Shown here piece by piece: positions 42,688 through 54,457 of a DNA stretch of 64,000 nt. This stretch comes from RGEC01 sp964626685 (GTDB lineage Bacteria > Bacteroidota > Bacteroidia > NS11-12g > UBA955). The position numbers and the translations under genes are program-made. The stretch covers positions 164,005-228,004 of the forward strand of contig CAZVJY010000002.1 in NCBI GenBank assembly GCA_964626685.1. The letters run 5' to 3'. Below the pieces are notes generated by a model, which saw only the letters and a list, made by a program, of their open reading frames with translations, was not told where the DNA came from and did not search any database. How positions within the stretch are numbered: the stretch's first letter is position 1; every line of letters begins with the position of its first letter.

Positions 42688-44948
42688 TGCATAAAGACAA
42701 ATCGCCCCATTTCTGTTTCAGATCCGTCTTTATTAACTGCAAACACAAAGTAAACGCCGCTTGAGGGCCTTGAACCATTGAGCCTTAATCCATTCCAGGT
42801 GGCCGTTCCCCCATTTGCGTTTGTCTGGTAAACAAGATTGCCGGTTGCATCGGTAATTCTTATTTCAGCATCCTCGGCCAGTCCCTCAATGGTAATCTGA
42901 CCACTGTATCCGGGTTTTACCGGGTTTGGATAAATCTTAAGCTTCCCAAACTTCTCACCGGCTGCACTGGCATCGCTGCGATAGGAAACAATCCCTTTAT
43001 CCGTGCCAAAAAAAACTTCTCCGGTTTGATCCTGCTGGCCAATACAGATAATTCTGTTGTCCGGAAGCGGTGAATTTTCGCTTTGAAACTGGGCCACTAC
43101 ACGCTGCCCATTGGCATCAACAAGAAATACACCATTATTGGTAGCAAACCATTTACGGTTACCCCCATCCACACAGATGTCATTGATACGCTCCTCTCCC
43201 AGAAGATAGCCATCAACACCATTCTGCCGTATGATAAGCCTGTCGGCATTGGCACCATCAAAAACTGAGACCGGGTTGGTAAACACATTCAATCCCTGAG
43301 AGGTTCCAATCCAGACATATCCATTCGAATCGCAGGCCATGGAAGTAACTTCATTGGTAATAAGTCCATCCCTGTTATTCAGAATACGGCTTCTGTCATC
43401 GAAAGTATTTCCGGGAGTTTTGTTGTCATCGTATACCAGAATCCCCCCCGCAATAAGCTGTATCCACTTGTATCCATTCTGATCAATAATCAAATTCCCT
43501 ACATCGTTTGATGAAATGGGAATAGCCGTCCACTGACCTGCCCTGTTCATCATATGAAGTCCTGCACCGTTAGAACCGTAGTTGGTTACCCATAAATTGC
43601 CCTTTTCATCGGCACAGATTCCGGAAGCGCGTACCATATTCACTGCGGGTGTTGGCCTTAGTGTACTATTGCCTGCATCCCAGCGGTTTATGGCATCCTT
43701 TCCACGAAATTCAAGCAACCCATTTACGTGGGTGGCCACATAATTTCTATCGGTGACACGGTTGTGGTAAACGAAAGTATAATCATACAAACCCGTATTG
43801 AAAACACTGCCGGGATTGCTGCTCCAGGCATTATTATCAAAGATATAAAACCCTGTGGGATTGTAGGCGTTGCCAAACGTATTGCTTACACCGCCGGCCG
43901 AGGTGAACAGTATGTTTCCGGATTTGGTCATGGCAAAAACCGAAGTACCGGAGGGACCGGAGGGCTCAAAAGCAATTTCATTTACATCGGTTTGTTTTAT
44001 CACTCCCGGCCCGATTCCGGTGCAAAACCAAAAATATCCTTCGGCATCGGTGGTTCCATCGCTAAGGAGATTAACATTGCGCTTGGACAGTCCGGAACTG
44101 CTGACCGTAAAAATACCACCAGCCCTGAAGATATTCAGTTTCCCAGAATATTGCTGTATCCTGCCCGTTGTTCTCTTTTCCGCAATCACCACTCTTGTTG
44201 CACCACGGTGCATTCTGTAAACAACGCTGTCTGATTCAAAGTAAAGACTATCATTAAAGGCATGCAAATGCGTGCAGGCGCCGCCGGTAAAAACCTGTTT
44301 CCAGTTATTGTAATCATTAAGATTTACACTGGCAGCATACCGTGCTCTGATTATACCCGTGGCTGTTCCTGCATAAATGGAGTCGCCGGAAACGGCTGTT
44401 GCAAGCACACCCAGACTTTGTCCACCCGGGCCTATGGCTGTGTAGCTGTCGCTGATTTCTTCTTTCAGCAGATCCAGTACCAGTATTCCAAAAGTGGTAC
44501 TAATAATGGCTTTATCACCGTCAACATTGATGTGTATGATGCGTTTGTCACCCTGAATCAGCTTACTGAACAATCCTTTTACCTGGGTTAGACCCTGATC
44601 ATTCTTCAGCAATTCAATCATGCCATTGTTGTAGCCGATAATCAAAATTTTGAGGGAGGGCGCATAGCGCATGAAGGATACACCGGATGCCTGAAATCCA
44701 TCCAGCCGGGTAAGGGTTTTCATTTCACCATCCCTGATATCGGTTCTGAAAAGTCCACCTGCAGACGCTGCATACACATAAGGACCCGAGGCTTCGCAAA
44801 CACGGGAAACCTTGTAACTGGCATGAATACGCCATTTCCCGATTGGTGGCATAGTATCACGCGCCTGCAATTGCAGTGCAAAAACAGCAAAGAAAACCCC
44901 GAAAAGTAAACGAAGCTTAATTGAGTGTATACCTGATTTCAAATCCAA
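42684..44948 (-). CDS. porZ: T9SS sortase-complex protein PorZ
   Basis: PorZ is a surface component of the type IX secretion attachment complex that presents the sugar anchor (A-LPS) to the sortase PorU. The 754-residue protein has a signal peptide (GVFFAVFALQLQA), two propeller domains of the two-component-regulator type (for example VWIGTSQGLNVF and WFATNNGVFLVD), and an Ig-like C-terminal sorting domain of type A (KIYPNPVKPGYSGQ to SGVYFVFAV). The start must be non-ATG: TTG codons at 44948 and 44942 precede the signal sequence, and the exact choice is uncertain. Either overlaps the end of sprA, so the two genes form one operon. Confidence 0.9.
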   Translation of the reverse strand: MDLKSGIHSIKLRLLFGVFFAVFALQLQARDTMPPIGKWRIHASYKVSRVCEASGPYVYAASAGGLFRTDIRDGEMKTLTRLDGFQASGVSFMRYAPSLKILIIGYNNGMIELLKNDQGLTQVKGLFSKLIQGDKRIIHINVDGDKAIISTTFGILVLDLLKEEISDSYTAIGPGGQSLGVLATAVSGDSIYAGTATGIIRARYAASVNLNDYNNWKQVFTGGACTHLHAFNDSLYFESDSVVYRMHRGATRVVIAEKRTTGRIQQYSGKLNIFRAGGIFTVSSSGLSKRNVNLLSDGTTDAEGYFWFCTGIGPGVIKQTDVNEIAFEPSGPSGTSVFAMTKSGNILFTSAGGVSNTFGNAYNPTGFYIFDNNAWSSNPGSVFNTGLYDYTFVYHNRVTDRNYVATHVNGLLEFRGKDAINRWDAGNSTLRPTPAVNMVRASGICADEKGNLWVTNYGSNGAGLHMMNRAGQWTAIPISSNDVGNLIIDQNGYKWIQLIAGGILVYDDNKTPGNTFDDRSRILNNRDGLITNEVTSMACDSNGYVWIGTSQGLNVFTNPVSVFDGANADRLIIRQNGVDGYLLGEERINDICVDGGNRKWFATNNGVFLVDANGQRVVAQFQSENSPLPDNRIICIGQQDQTGEVFFGTDKGIVSYRSDASAAGEKFGKLKIYPNPVKPGYSGQITIEGLAEDAEIRITDATGNLVYQTNANGGTATWNGLRLNGSRPSSGVYFVFAVNKDGSETEMGRFVFMH

Positions 44949-47900
44949 AATCGGTTAAAGCTGTGTAAAACTGATTGGCGATTCGGGGCGACATGATGGT
45001 TTTGTTGTAGCGGAATGCCATATTGATTTTATTGTTCACCTGATAGGTAGCAGCCGGACCTATACGAACCTGCTTGGTTCCTGCAGTCGCTCGGTTATCA
45101 TTCTGGTCTATTTTGCGTGTGATAGTGATATTGTCAGCTACGTTCACAGTCATATCAAAACGAAAATCATTGGGCAGATATAGTTTTCTGCCGTTTCGCT
45201 TAATCGGAAGTGTTAAACCTGTAACCCGGTATCCTGCCTGAAACTGAATCTCATTGTTGCGCATTTCGGTAACATTGAACTGAGCCGCAAACAATTTGAG
45301 TACCCGAGCACGCTTATAATCAAAAGAAACTGTCCAATTGTTGCGTGTAGCGATATTGATTCCCAAAAGCGGGAAAAATCCTTCTGAAATGGTCACATCT
45401 GCTATCTGGTGTTGCGGCACGAAATCTTCCCCGGGATTTACCGACTGTGCCTTGTCATACCTCAGGTTCTGTGTGAAGCTGCCGATGGTGTAACGCCCGT
45501 TGTATCCATGTCTGAAATTGATGTTCGAAAAAATCTTTCCGATGGCCTTGATACGGGTAAGACCATTATAATTGATGTTCCAGCCCGGCAGTGGTATCCT
45601 TGGAAAACCTGACACATCGGTGCGGCCTGGATCCATTCCGCTGTAGGTAGCGTAGAAGGATCCAATAAGTACATCCTGCTGCTGCTTGCTATAGCCCAGC
45701 GGGAACCGTGTAATGCTGTCTTCACGGGGATTGGCAATGCGCTGGTCCTCAAACATGAGCTTTTGTGCAACAGTATACCGGTTTGCCTGAAAACGATTAA
45801 ACACAGCGTTTATGCGATTATCTCCCAGCACATCGTCTTTGGTAAAATGCGTACGGATAAAGTTCCCGGTAATATTGTAGTTACCCATTTGCGTGAGGCC
45901 CTGATCTACCCAGGAAGTACCATCCCAACGGAAAATACTCTGTGTTCCCTGCATATTATTGCGGCTCATATCCAACTGAATTCTCAGGCTTTTTATGGGT
46001 TCCAGGGTAATATTGCCGGTGAATGTTTCGGTTGTAGAAGTCCGGTAAAAATTACTTTGACGGATATCTTCATTCAGGGCACCGGTTCGGGCCAGCCTGT
46101 AGCGGATATCTGCTTCCTGGATTCCGAAGACAAAGGGCAGGCCGGGTTGCACATGTTTAAAGTTGTGACCGAAATAGTCGGGTTTGTATCTAAAACCGGG
46201 CATATCGGTAGTTTGTTTCAGGCTGTAGCTAAAACCTGCATTTTTAAACATGCTGATAAAATTACCCACTGCAATTTTGACAGGACTGGCCTTTTTGGTG
46301 CTTCCCTTGCTTTTATCAATGGCACTTTCATACTTCACATCCTCGTCTGATTTCTTGTCCTTATCTCGGGCAACCTTCTTTTTAGAAGGTTTTTCAAGAT
46401 CTCTCAGCCAGGGTATTTTCTGGTAAAGGCTCTGGAAGTTCAATTGTCCCTGAATATTGATATCCTGGGCGTTGCTGATCCGGTTACCCAAGGAAGCAAA
46501 GGCAGGCGGAGCCTGGTTCCACTCATAGCTTCCGGTGTAATTTATACTGGTATTAATCCAATCAAAGCGGCGGAACTTGGAAAACGGCAGTGTGTAGTTT
46601 CCATTTACGGACTGGGTAAACCGGGTCATTCTGCCCAAAGTGCTAAACTCTTTCCGCACCATTTCCCTTCTGCCCGCGGTATCAAGACTGCCAAAAGGCT
46701 CTTCAATTCGGGCATTCGCAGTGGCAGTGTAATTAATCGTCAGAGAACTGAATACGGGAAGGCTCGCATTGTAAACCCGGTTGAGCGTGAAGTTCTTATC
46801 ATACAGACGGGGATTGATCTGACGGAAATTATTGTTGTTTCTTGCCTGCATCTCGCTGTAGAAGCGGTTTACCTGCCACTGGGTAGAGAAATTTGACGGC
46901 AGCAAATTGAAATTTATTTCTTTTACCGGATTGAGCCAGCGTGGTTTTAAATTTTTGAACGGCCTGATAAACTTAGTTGGGATGGAATACTGGTAACCCA
47001 GCGCACCCTGTGTGGTCTCGGCAAAGAATTCTTCTATTTGCTGATTTCTGCGGTAATTGCGCTGAAAGCTATACGTAGCATTGAAGTTGGATAAACTCCA
47101 AGGCATCGCCTTTTTCCCGGGTCTTGTTGCTATTCGAACATTGTTGAAGTTTAAACTGTAGAGAGATGAGTAATCCTCAGCCGCCTTTCTCACTGCTTCG
47201 CGCTGGGCCTTGTCTACAAGTCCATTCAGGAAGGTATTCATCTCAATATCCGGATTCAGGGGATTGAATTTGGGACGTATATAGTTTTCGGAATAACCAA
47301 TATACATTGGGAAACTAATGCCGGCTTTCTTCGGGAAAAATTTACCGAGCTCAAGGTTGCTGGCAACGTCATAATTCATGTTGGTGCTTAGGCTGCGCTC
47401 ATTCAGCTTCTTGTCTACATCACCAAAACCGATGGTTCGTATGCTGCCTGCCAGGTTTACTGTTCCAAAATCTGCTAGCGTGGTTTGAACATTGCCCAAA
47501 GCAGCCCAGCCACCCTGGTTTGCAATATTCTTCACACGCAGTTCGTTTACCCACACCTCGAAGCACTGAGGGGCTTCGGTGTTATTCTTGATGCCAATCA
47601 TCAGTACCCTTATGTTTCCTACATCGGGTAATCCCAGCACTGTAATTTTCCCTTTCTGTGACGGGCGAATAAACGGCGCAGACATAGGCCAGCCGGCGTT
47701 TTGCCGATCTATTTTCAGTTGGAAAAGACGCTCCAGTTCCAGATCAATAAAGTTTTCGTCCGGCCAAATCAGCTTATCGGCTCCGGGCGTCCCTCTGTTA
47801 ATATTACCACGGGTAATTTTCAGGGGAATTTCATATTCATAATAGTTATTGGTAAGATCCGTTCCGAAGCGAATAAAACAGGAAACATCTCCGTCATTCA

Positions 47901-50900
47901 GCTGGGGAGATGCCGGTGCCTCAGCGTGCACATACAACTGCATATTCTTGTAGTTTCGTATATCAAACTGGCTGGTTTTGAAAGCACCTCTTGCATCGCC
48001 GGGCAGCATATTGCATGTGGCAAGTGAGAGTGATTGTTCATTTTCAAGTACCGTGCCCAAAGAAGCCATGTTCTGTACTCGAACCACACCGGGTGGCGTT
48101 ACATAGGTGATGGGCGCACGTTGTCCGTTCTCTTCAATATTCACGGTCGATACCACAAACTTGGTATTGTCATTGGGATCCTGCGGAACGATAACGCCTG
48201 GCGTTTTAAGCGAACTGGTATAACGGCGCCAGTCTGCCCTAACCATATTGATATAGCCCATCCTTAGGACCGCACTGTCCGTAAAACCGGTCATCACCAT
48301 GCGCATGAAGCGAATACTCTTGAAATCACTGATGTTTCCTACGGCTTTCTGGAACTGGCGTATGGGAATTTTAAACTGATACCAATTAATTTCTTCCTCT
48401 TTTCCATTGCGTAGTTTCACCCTTTTGCGGGCAATATCAGCCACATAGTTTTTCCCGATTTGCAGATCTGCAGCGCTGATTTTCAGTTGATACTGGTAGT
48501 AATCCTCGCTTTGATTCAGTGTAAAATCCCGGTTAATATCCTCATCATTCGGTGTGGTGGATGAGGATTTAGGCATGTCGTTGTATTTGCCGGTAAACCT
48601 ATCGGGATTGGAATTGCCCTGCATGCCCTGAAAGCGGCTGTATCGGCCAATGATATCCGCATCTGCGCTGGTATATTTTTCTTCCAGATAATGCACAAAA
48701 TTATCGTTGGAGGGATCATTAACCGCCTGGTTATAAATGGCAGAATTTACACCAAAATTGGTTTCAAGCAACTTCAGGTATGTCTGATCAAAGTGGGCTC
48801 TCTCCTGTTCATCGTTCATTCCGTCAAGACCGGCATCCTGTTCTTTCAGAGTGGCTGGATCATTGTTGAAAGCAAAGTTTATCTGGGGAATTGATGGCAC
48901 AATTGCATAAGCGGTTGTGTCTGTATTGGTATAATCGGCGGTTGATGGTCTGCCATTCTCAAAAGACTTCCGTCTGTCAGGCAAAATATCTTCGCTCACA
49001 CTTCCTAAATGCAGGTATAACTCGCCTTTCAGTCCCGGATTCTTAATGAGCGGATCCATCATCCATATTTCTATGTAATCGATATTGGCCGCCTCAAAAT
49101 CATTTTGGTCTATGCGTCGCATGATCCCGGCCCAGCTGCGTTCAGGCTGAAGCAGCCTGCCGTTGGCACCGATCTGGCTTGGATCCGTATTGAAGTTATA
49201 CAAACCGCGAACTGCAGGTCTATAGACCAGATCAAGGGTGGTCAACAAGGTAGGTGTGCCGGGAGGAAACTGTCGCTGCGGAAAAACCTCACGCTGGTCA
49301 ATCTGACGCATGTAAGGATCGCTGAGAATATCATCTACCCTGGTCCGGATATTGTCCGGCATATCTTCTTCACGGTAAAAAAGCTGATCTATGCTGTAAT
49401 ATGACAGACTGCCGTGTCTGTTCATCCATTTCAGCTTATTGGTATCGCGGGTTTCGGAAAACAGATCGGGTTGCTTCTGCGGCACGCTGGCAANNNNNNN
49501 NNNATCTGTTTAAGATCATTGGGCAATTCAGCATTTTCAAAATCCTCGAGGTTGGAAATACCGCGCTGTCCACCCTGCGAACGGTGATTGTGCGGAATGA
49601 TTTTAGCGAACTCACCATAAGCGGTAATCCTACTTATTTCCTTCGTTTCCAGGAATGGAAGCCTGTCTACCATGCGGGTAATAAACCTGGATTTATTGCT
49701 GTAAGCAACATCGGCTCCCAGAATGGTATTGAGCAGGGGTTCTTCATTGAAGTTGGTTTTGGTGGTAAGCGGCCTTTCATACATGTGCAAGCCGGTTGCT
49801 CCAACCAATAGGTTTTTATTGAACTTATGCTCTATCCTTCCACCCACCAGGGTTTTCTGCTGAATATTAAAAAAGCTCTGACCATCTGCACTTGCGCGTA
49901 TTTCCGCGCCACCTCTCAGCAAGCCTTCATTGATAATACGCACGCGGCCCAGGGCATAGTCTACCTCATAATCCATTCCTTCCTGCAGCGGGCGGCCATT
50001 GGCTGTTACCCTCACAGAGCCACGCTGAAGGTTCGTGGTGCCCAAAAAAAGTTCCGCACCATTGGGACTTTTATAACTGCCGGTCAGAAAAAACTTATTG
50101 TGCTTCACATCCTGCTGGGCAAGCCACTTGGTACTATCATAAAGGGCGTCGTAACAATAATAATCTGCAAGGTCTGACCTTCCCCCAAACCGGCTTCTCA
50201 TAAAATCACCGAATGGCTCAGTAACGGGGAAAATGATTCGAGCGTATTGTGCCTGAACGGTAAGGCCTTCAATGGCATCAAAAATCCCATCCGGCTTTGC
50301 TTCCTGTTGCCTGTTCAGTTTATCCAGACCCAGCACCCTTATAAGTGGATTGCCATTGGCGAAGGCTGGCACCGCATTTTGCACAGGAAGATAGTTATAA
50401 TCTGCGCCGCTGGTGTCATCTGCGTAAAGCACATTCAGTTTGAAATCTTCGAGTGAAAGGCTGTAGGTATTTAGGGTATAAATATTTTTCATCATCAGCT
50501 TCCACATGGGCAGCTGTGTTCTGATGGTATTGCCTTTCAGCATTTTCAGGTAAAGCATGCGCTGATCCCCCGGGGGTACATCGCGGCTGAATTCACCAAC
50601 TGTATATACTTTCCCATTCAACGTATATTCAAAAGCCACCGCCAGAATTTCATCATTATTCAGCGGCTGGTTCAATGAAATGTAACCCAGCTGCGAATTC
50701 AGCGTATACTCGTTGCTGTTAAGTTGTTTGGCGTTGTTGAGTATATCAAAATCTACCGTCTGTTCAAAATTCGGATAGATGGAAAACAAACGGTCTACAG
50801 ACGTTCCATTTTTTCTTACAAGATTATCGTTTGCAATCTGTGCATACAATGTATTGGCTGCATTGTCAGGTGCCGGATCGGGCGATCCTCCCAAGCTGTT

Positions 50901-52013
50901 TCGGTATGGCTTGGATTCACCCAAGTCATGAAAAACCACAATATCACGGGGTGTTTCAATATTCGCGCTTCGGTTGGTAACCCACACTTCCACCCGATTG
51001 ATAATAATACCACTGGCCACAATAGGGAGGTTTTCAAGTGCCGCATTATAATTTTGCTGAAAATACTGGGCCAAAAAGAAGTGTCGGTTCTGGTCGTAGT
51101 TATCGGCAGTAATGCGAAACTCATTGAGCTGCTGACCTCCCTGCAAAACCGTTTCTGTGCTTTGGCCCTTGTTTTGGCTAAATACAGTTTTAACGGTCGT
51201 TTTACCGAACTGCATAGTGGTACTGAAACCAAACAGGTTGTTAGCCGGTTTTATGAGCTGGGTTGGCAGATTTAGGCTAACGTTACCCACCTGAATATCC
51301 TTTAAAATACCATCGGGTTTGCCTTTCCAGCCTAAGTTTGTTTGGTTGTCAAATTCAAATGCCGCCTCGGTATCATAATTGATGCCCAACTTAACATTCT
51401 GCCCCACGGAACCATTGGCACTGATTTGGAGCTGCTGGTCAAAAACCGGCACAAAATACCGCTGTTGTCGCTTGCTGAAAGCCGGATTCCGGTTCACGTT
51501 TACGTTACCGCCAAGCCTTATCATGGCGGAGCCATTCAACTGAAAATCAACCCCACCCTCACCGAATATTTTGCTGATGGTAGGATTCGTTAATTCTGTC
51601 TTAATGTAATCATTGATGCTGCCCTTGCCTGCCGAACCGGTGTTGTAGCTCGCATTCTGAGATTTCTCGCGGTAATAATCCAGCCTGCTATTGCGGGTAG
51701 TTTCCTTAAAATAATCCGCTACCGAAAGCGACTTCCCTGTGGCATAGGCCATTCCCCCAATGGTTTTAAATTCCTCATACCGATTGGTTTTGGGATTGTA
51801 TTTCCACTCTGAAGAGATGGGGTTTTGCAAATCAACATTGGAGGTTGATTTGTTTTTCTGCCAGGGCTTGCCTGCGTTGATGTTGTATTTCAGGGAAGTA
51901 TCCGTCTGTGCCGAGGCCTTATTGACCAACAGCAGCAGGCACAATGCGGTAATCACACCCATTGGCAAAACTGACATTGTCCAGAACCATGCCTTGCGGC
52001 CGGAAATCTTCAT
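44917..52013 (-). CDS. sprA: T9SS translocon protein SprA (Sov), interrupted by an assembly gap
   Basis: SprA is the giant outer-membrane barrel that forms the type IX secretion pore. The two reading frames here (52013-49504 and 49493-44917) add up to about 2,375 residues, normal for SprA. The N-terminal part has a signal peptide (MSVLPMGVITALCLLLL), repeats with NGSVGQNVKLGINYDTEA, and FEYTLNGKVYTVGEFSRDVP. The C-terminal part ends SFDYKRARVLKLFAAQFNVTEM and IRYTLN. The split is at a run of 10 Ns and is an artefact: before the gap the protein reads GISNLEDFENAELPNDLKQ, after it ASVPQKQPDLF, as expected in one SprA chain. PorZ follows and ruvA-gldGFA lies upstream. Confidence 0.95.
49494..49503. 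other. assembly gap of 10 N inside sprA
   Basis: The Ns join two contigs. The frames on either side differ by one base. To keep one open frame the true missing length must leave remainder 2 on division by 3, which 10 does not, so the N count is a placeholder. Confidence 0.97.
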
Positions 52014-52082
52014 ACTTAAAACAGAAAAATGTTAACGTAGTGGTTCCCTCTATATTGTCAGGTTTGTGTTAAAAGGTGCAAT

Positions 52083-52688
52083 TTACAATATTTTAAGTGA
52101 ATTACGAATAAGTTCCTCAACTGTTAAAACTGTTTTACCATTATCTGTCACTTTCATCAGCGCCTTTTCCGCGGCAGCTTTATTGTAACCCAAGCTCAAC
52201 AGGGCAGACAAGGCCTCATTCATTGCATCAGACACACCGGGATTAACCATCGTTGCCCCGCCTTTTATTTTTTTGCCACCCAGCTTATCACGCAACTCCA
52301 GCACAATACGCTGGGCTGTTTTTTCTCCGATTCCTTTAATACTCTTCAATAAGCCAACATTTCCATTCAAAATGGCCGAAGAAAGAGCCTCCGAATCCAG
52401 GCTGCTGAGCATCAGTATGCCTGTATTGTTTCCTACGCCACTAACAGAGGTCAGCAGGCGAAACATTTCTCTTTCTTCCGGTTCGCTGAATCCGAACAAT
52501 ACCATTCCTACCGGATTTTGATTTTCCACCTTGAAGGTTTGTTCCACAAATACCCTTGCCAGTTTTTTTGATTTTATTTTTTCATACGTGTAAATACTGA
52601 TGGACATCAAGTAGCCCATTCCGGCATTTTCAATCACCACATGGGTAGGACTTATTTTTTCAATATTTCCTTCAATAAAATCAAACAT
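52083..52688 (-). CDS. ruvA: Holliday junction helicase subunit RuvA
   Basis: RuvA binds four-way DNA junctions and loads the RuvB motor for branch migration. The 201-residue length is standard. Domain I is an OB fold (MFDFIEGNIEKISPTHVVIENAGMGY). Domain II has the two helix-hairpin-helix motifs (VSGVGNNTGILMLSSL and IKGIGEKTAQRIVLELRDKL). Domain III is the RuvB-binding helix bundle (DAMNEALSALLSLGYNKAAAEKAL). It begins 2 bases after the gldG stop and so is at the end of the gldA-gldF-gldG operon. The ruvA-sprA neighbourhood is common in this phylum. Confidence 0.97.
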   Translation of the reverse strand: MFDFIEGNIEKISPTHVVIENAGMGYLMSISIYTYEKIKSKKLARVFVEQTFKVENQNPVGMVLFGFSEPEEREMFRLLTSVSGVGNNTGILMLSSLDSEALSSAILNGNVGLLKSIKGIGEKTAQRIVLELRDKLGGKKIKGGATMVNPGVSDAMNEALSALLSLGYNKAAAEKALMKVTDNGKTVLTVEELIRNSLKIL

Positions 52689-52690
52689 TG

Positions 52691-54457
52691 TTAATGGGTA
52701 TATTTTCTTTTTCGAATAATAAAGTTAACCAATCCGAGCAATACAATAAAGCCCAGTGGCAGCAATATATTAAACCACTGCCAGTAGGTTTTTTCTTCCT
52801 TCACTTTAACGGCATCCAGCAGGCGCAGCTGTGTTTCCCTGGCCCTGATTTCAATAAGGCCGTTATCATCAATCAGGTAATCCACGCAGTTTTGCAGAAA
52901 CTTTTGGTTGGCAAAGGTTATCTGGCTGTAGCGGTCATAACCTGTGGGGAAATTACCCCCTTTGCTGCTCACAAAATTCCGGATGATATCCCCGTCAGAA
53001 ATAACCACCATGGCACTCTTGCCTTCGGGCAGATATGTACCCAGATCGGGTCTTTTCTGATACTGAAAAGGCGATTTGAATTTACCTTCCATTAGCACAC
53101 CGCTTACCTGCGGACCGGCCTTCATGGTTTTTACATAGTTTTTATCCGTGCTCATCATGGCCACGGTAATCAATTCCACGGTAGCCGGAGCATTCGCTAC
53201 TTTTGTATAGACCGAAGAAACAAGCAATGGCGTGGTATTCAACCCGTCGCGCTTTTTCACTTTCAGGGTTCCGGGAAACTGTGTCCAAACCGCACCTACA
53301 TTTTTGGTTATAATATGGGATGTGTTTTTACTGGTAAACAAAGGAAAATATGGAAATGACACCAGCTGCATTCTTCCACCAGCAGGCAATGGAATGCGGT
53401 TGCACATCATATCCTGCAGCAAATCGGCATTGAGACCTACTCCATATCCGAAAAGACCTGTTGTAATGTTCTCGAGTCCTTTGTTCATGGCCATCACGGT
53501 GGGGGCGCTCTGAAAGCTGTCTATTTCGATATGCACCGGATCTACAAGCCACATGACCTTGCCACCTTTCATGATAAACTGATCGATCAAAAACAACTCA
53601 GCTGGCGAGTAATCTTTTTCCGGTTTAATAACCATGAGCAAATCGGCGCTGTTGAGTCTGCGCTGTAAATTGCGCAGCAGTACAATTTCAGCACTGTCAG
53701 GTGCAGCCTTCAACTGGGCTTCGAAAGGCCTGGCACATTCCGGATCAGCCACATTGAGGTTGAGTGCCTCAAGGTTATAATACCTGCCCAGTTCAGATGC
53801 GAAAGAGCCCACGCGGGCATCCAGCATTTCTCCGTTTCCGTCAGCCACCACAATTTTTTTAGCCTTCTCCGTAACACACTGTCGCAGGGCATTGGCCATC
53901 TCATATTCAATATTGTCAATGGCACGTTTGATATTGGTTTCCATATCCATGGAAACATCAAACTGCATGAACCGTATGGGAATGGTTTTGCCCCTGTACA
54001 GGCATTCTGCGCCAGGGATAAGATACTTGATGCGGGTTTCATCGCCGTCTTCCATATCCACGTCGCGCATCGGTTCCATGCCCCGTTCGGCAAAGTTTTC
54101 CAGAATACCGGCTACCTCTTTTTTATCCTTGTCTTTAAGTGGATCGGTGACCTCAATTTCCATTTTCCCGCCGCTGGCCTCACGGAATTCGTAGGCCATA
54201 TCGCGAACCTCATTGCGCAACTGCTTGAATTTCGCGCTCATCTCTCCATCCAGGTAAAGCTTGAAATACAGTTTTTCTTCAATTTTAGAAGCCAGTTTTC
54301 GGCTGGTTTCACTCAGGGTGTAGCGTTTTTCCTGGGTAAGATCTATGCGCTTATAATAGAGTGAAGACAAGGCATTGATTACGACAATACCCACCAGAAC
54401 CATCATCAGTTCCAGCCAGCTTTGGGTTTTATGCAGTCTCCGTTTCTTCATCACCAT
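52691..54457 (-). CDS. gldG: gliding motility ABC transporter component GldG
   Basis: GldG, with GldA and GldF, forms an ABC transporter linked to gliding motility in Bacteroidota. The 588-residue protein has an N-terminal helix (LMMVLVGIVVINALSSLYY), the family entry IDLTQEKRYTLSETS, a large periplasmic alpha/beta domain and a C-terminal helix (WFNILLPLGFIVLLGLVNFIIRKRK). Its start overlaps gldF. The ATG at 54457 gives MVMKKRR, while the ATG at 54451 would make a TGATG overlap as seen at other junctions here, so either may be used. RuvA follows after 2 bases. Confidence 0.93.
   Translation of the reverse strand: MVMKKRRLHKTQSWLELMMVLVGIVVINALSSLYYKRIDLTQEKRYTLSETSRKLASKIEEKLYFKLYLDGEMSAKFKQLRNEVRDMAYEFREASGGKMEIEVTDPLKDKDKKEVAGILENFAERGMEPMRDVDMEDGDETRIKYLIPGAECLYRGKTIPIRFMQFDVSMDMETNIKRAIDNIEYEMANALRQCVTEKAKKIVVADGNGEMLDARVGSFASELGRYYNLEALNLNVADPECARPFEAQLKAAPDSAEIVLLRNLQRRLNSADLLMVIKPEKDYSPAELFLIDQFIMKGGKVMWLVDPVHIEIDSFQSAPTVMAMNKGLENITTGLFGYGVGLNADLLQDMMCNRIPLPAGGRMQLVSFPYFPLFTSKNTSHIITKNVGAVWTQFPGTLKVKKRDGLNTTPLLVSSVYTKVANAPATVELITVAMMSTDKNYVKTMKAGPQVSGVLMEGKFKSPFQYQKRPDLGTYLPEGKSAMVVISDGDIIRNFVSSKGGNFPTGYDRYSQITFANQKFLQNCVDYLIDDNGLIEIRARETQLRLLDAVKVKEEKTYWQWFNILLPLGFIVLLGLVNFIIRKRKYTH

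Noticed and set aside
45763..46350. 195-codon plus-strand frame inside sprA
   Set aside because: It is antisense to the SprA C-terminal half and has no supporting motif.
49431..49503. apparent frameshift or split of sprA into two genes
   Set aside because: The break coincides exactly with the N run, and both sides read as contiguous SprA sequence, so it is an assembly artefact.
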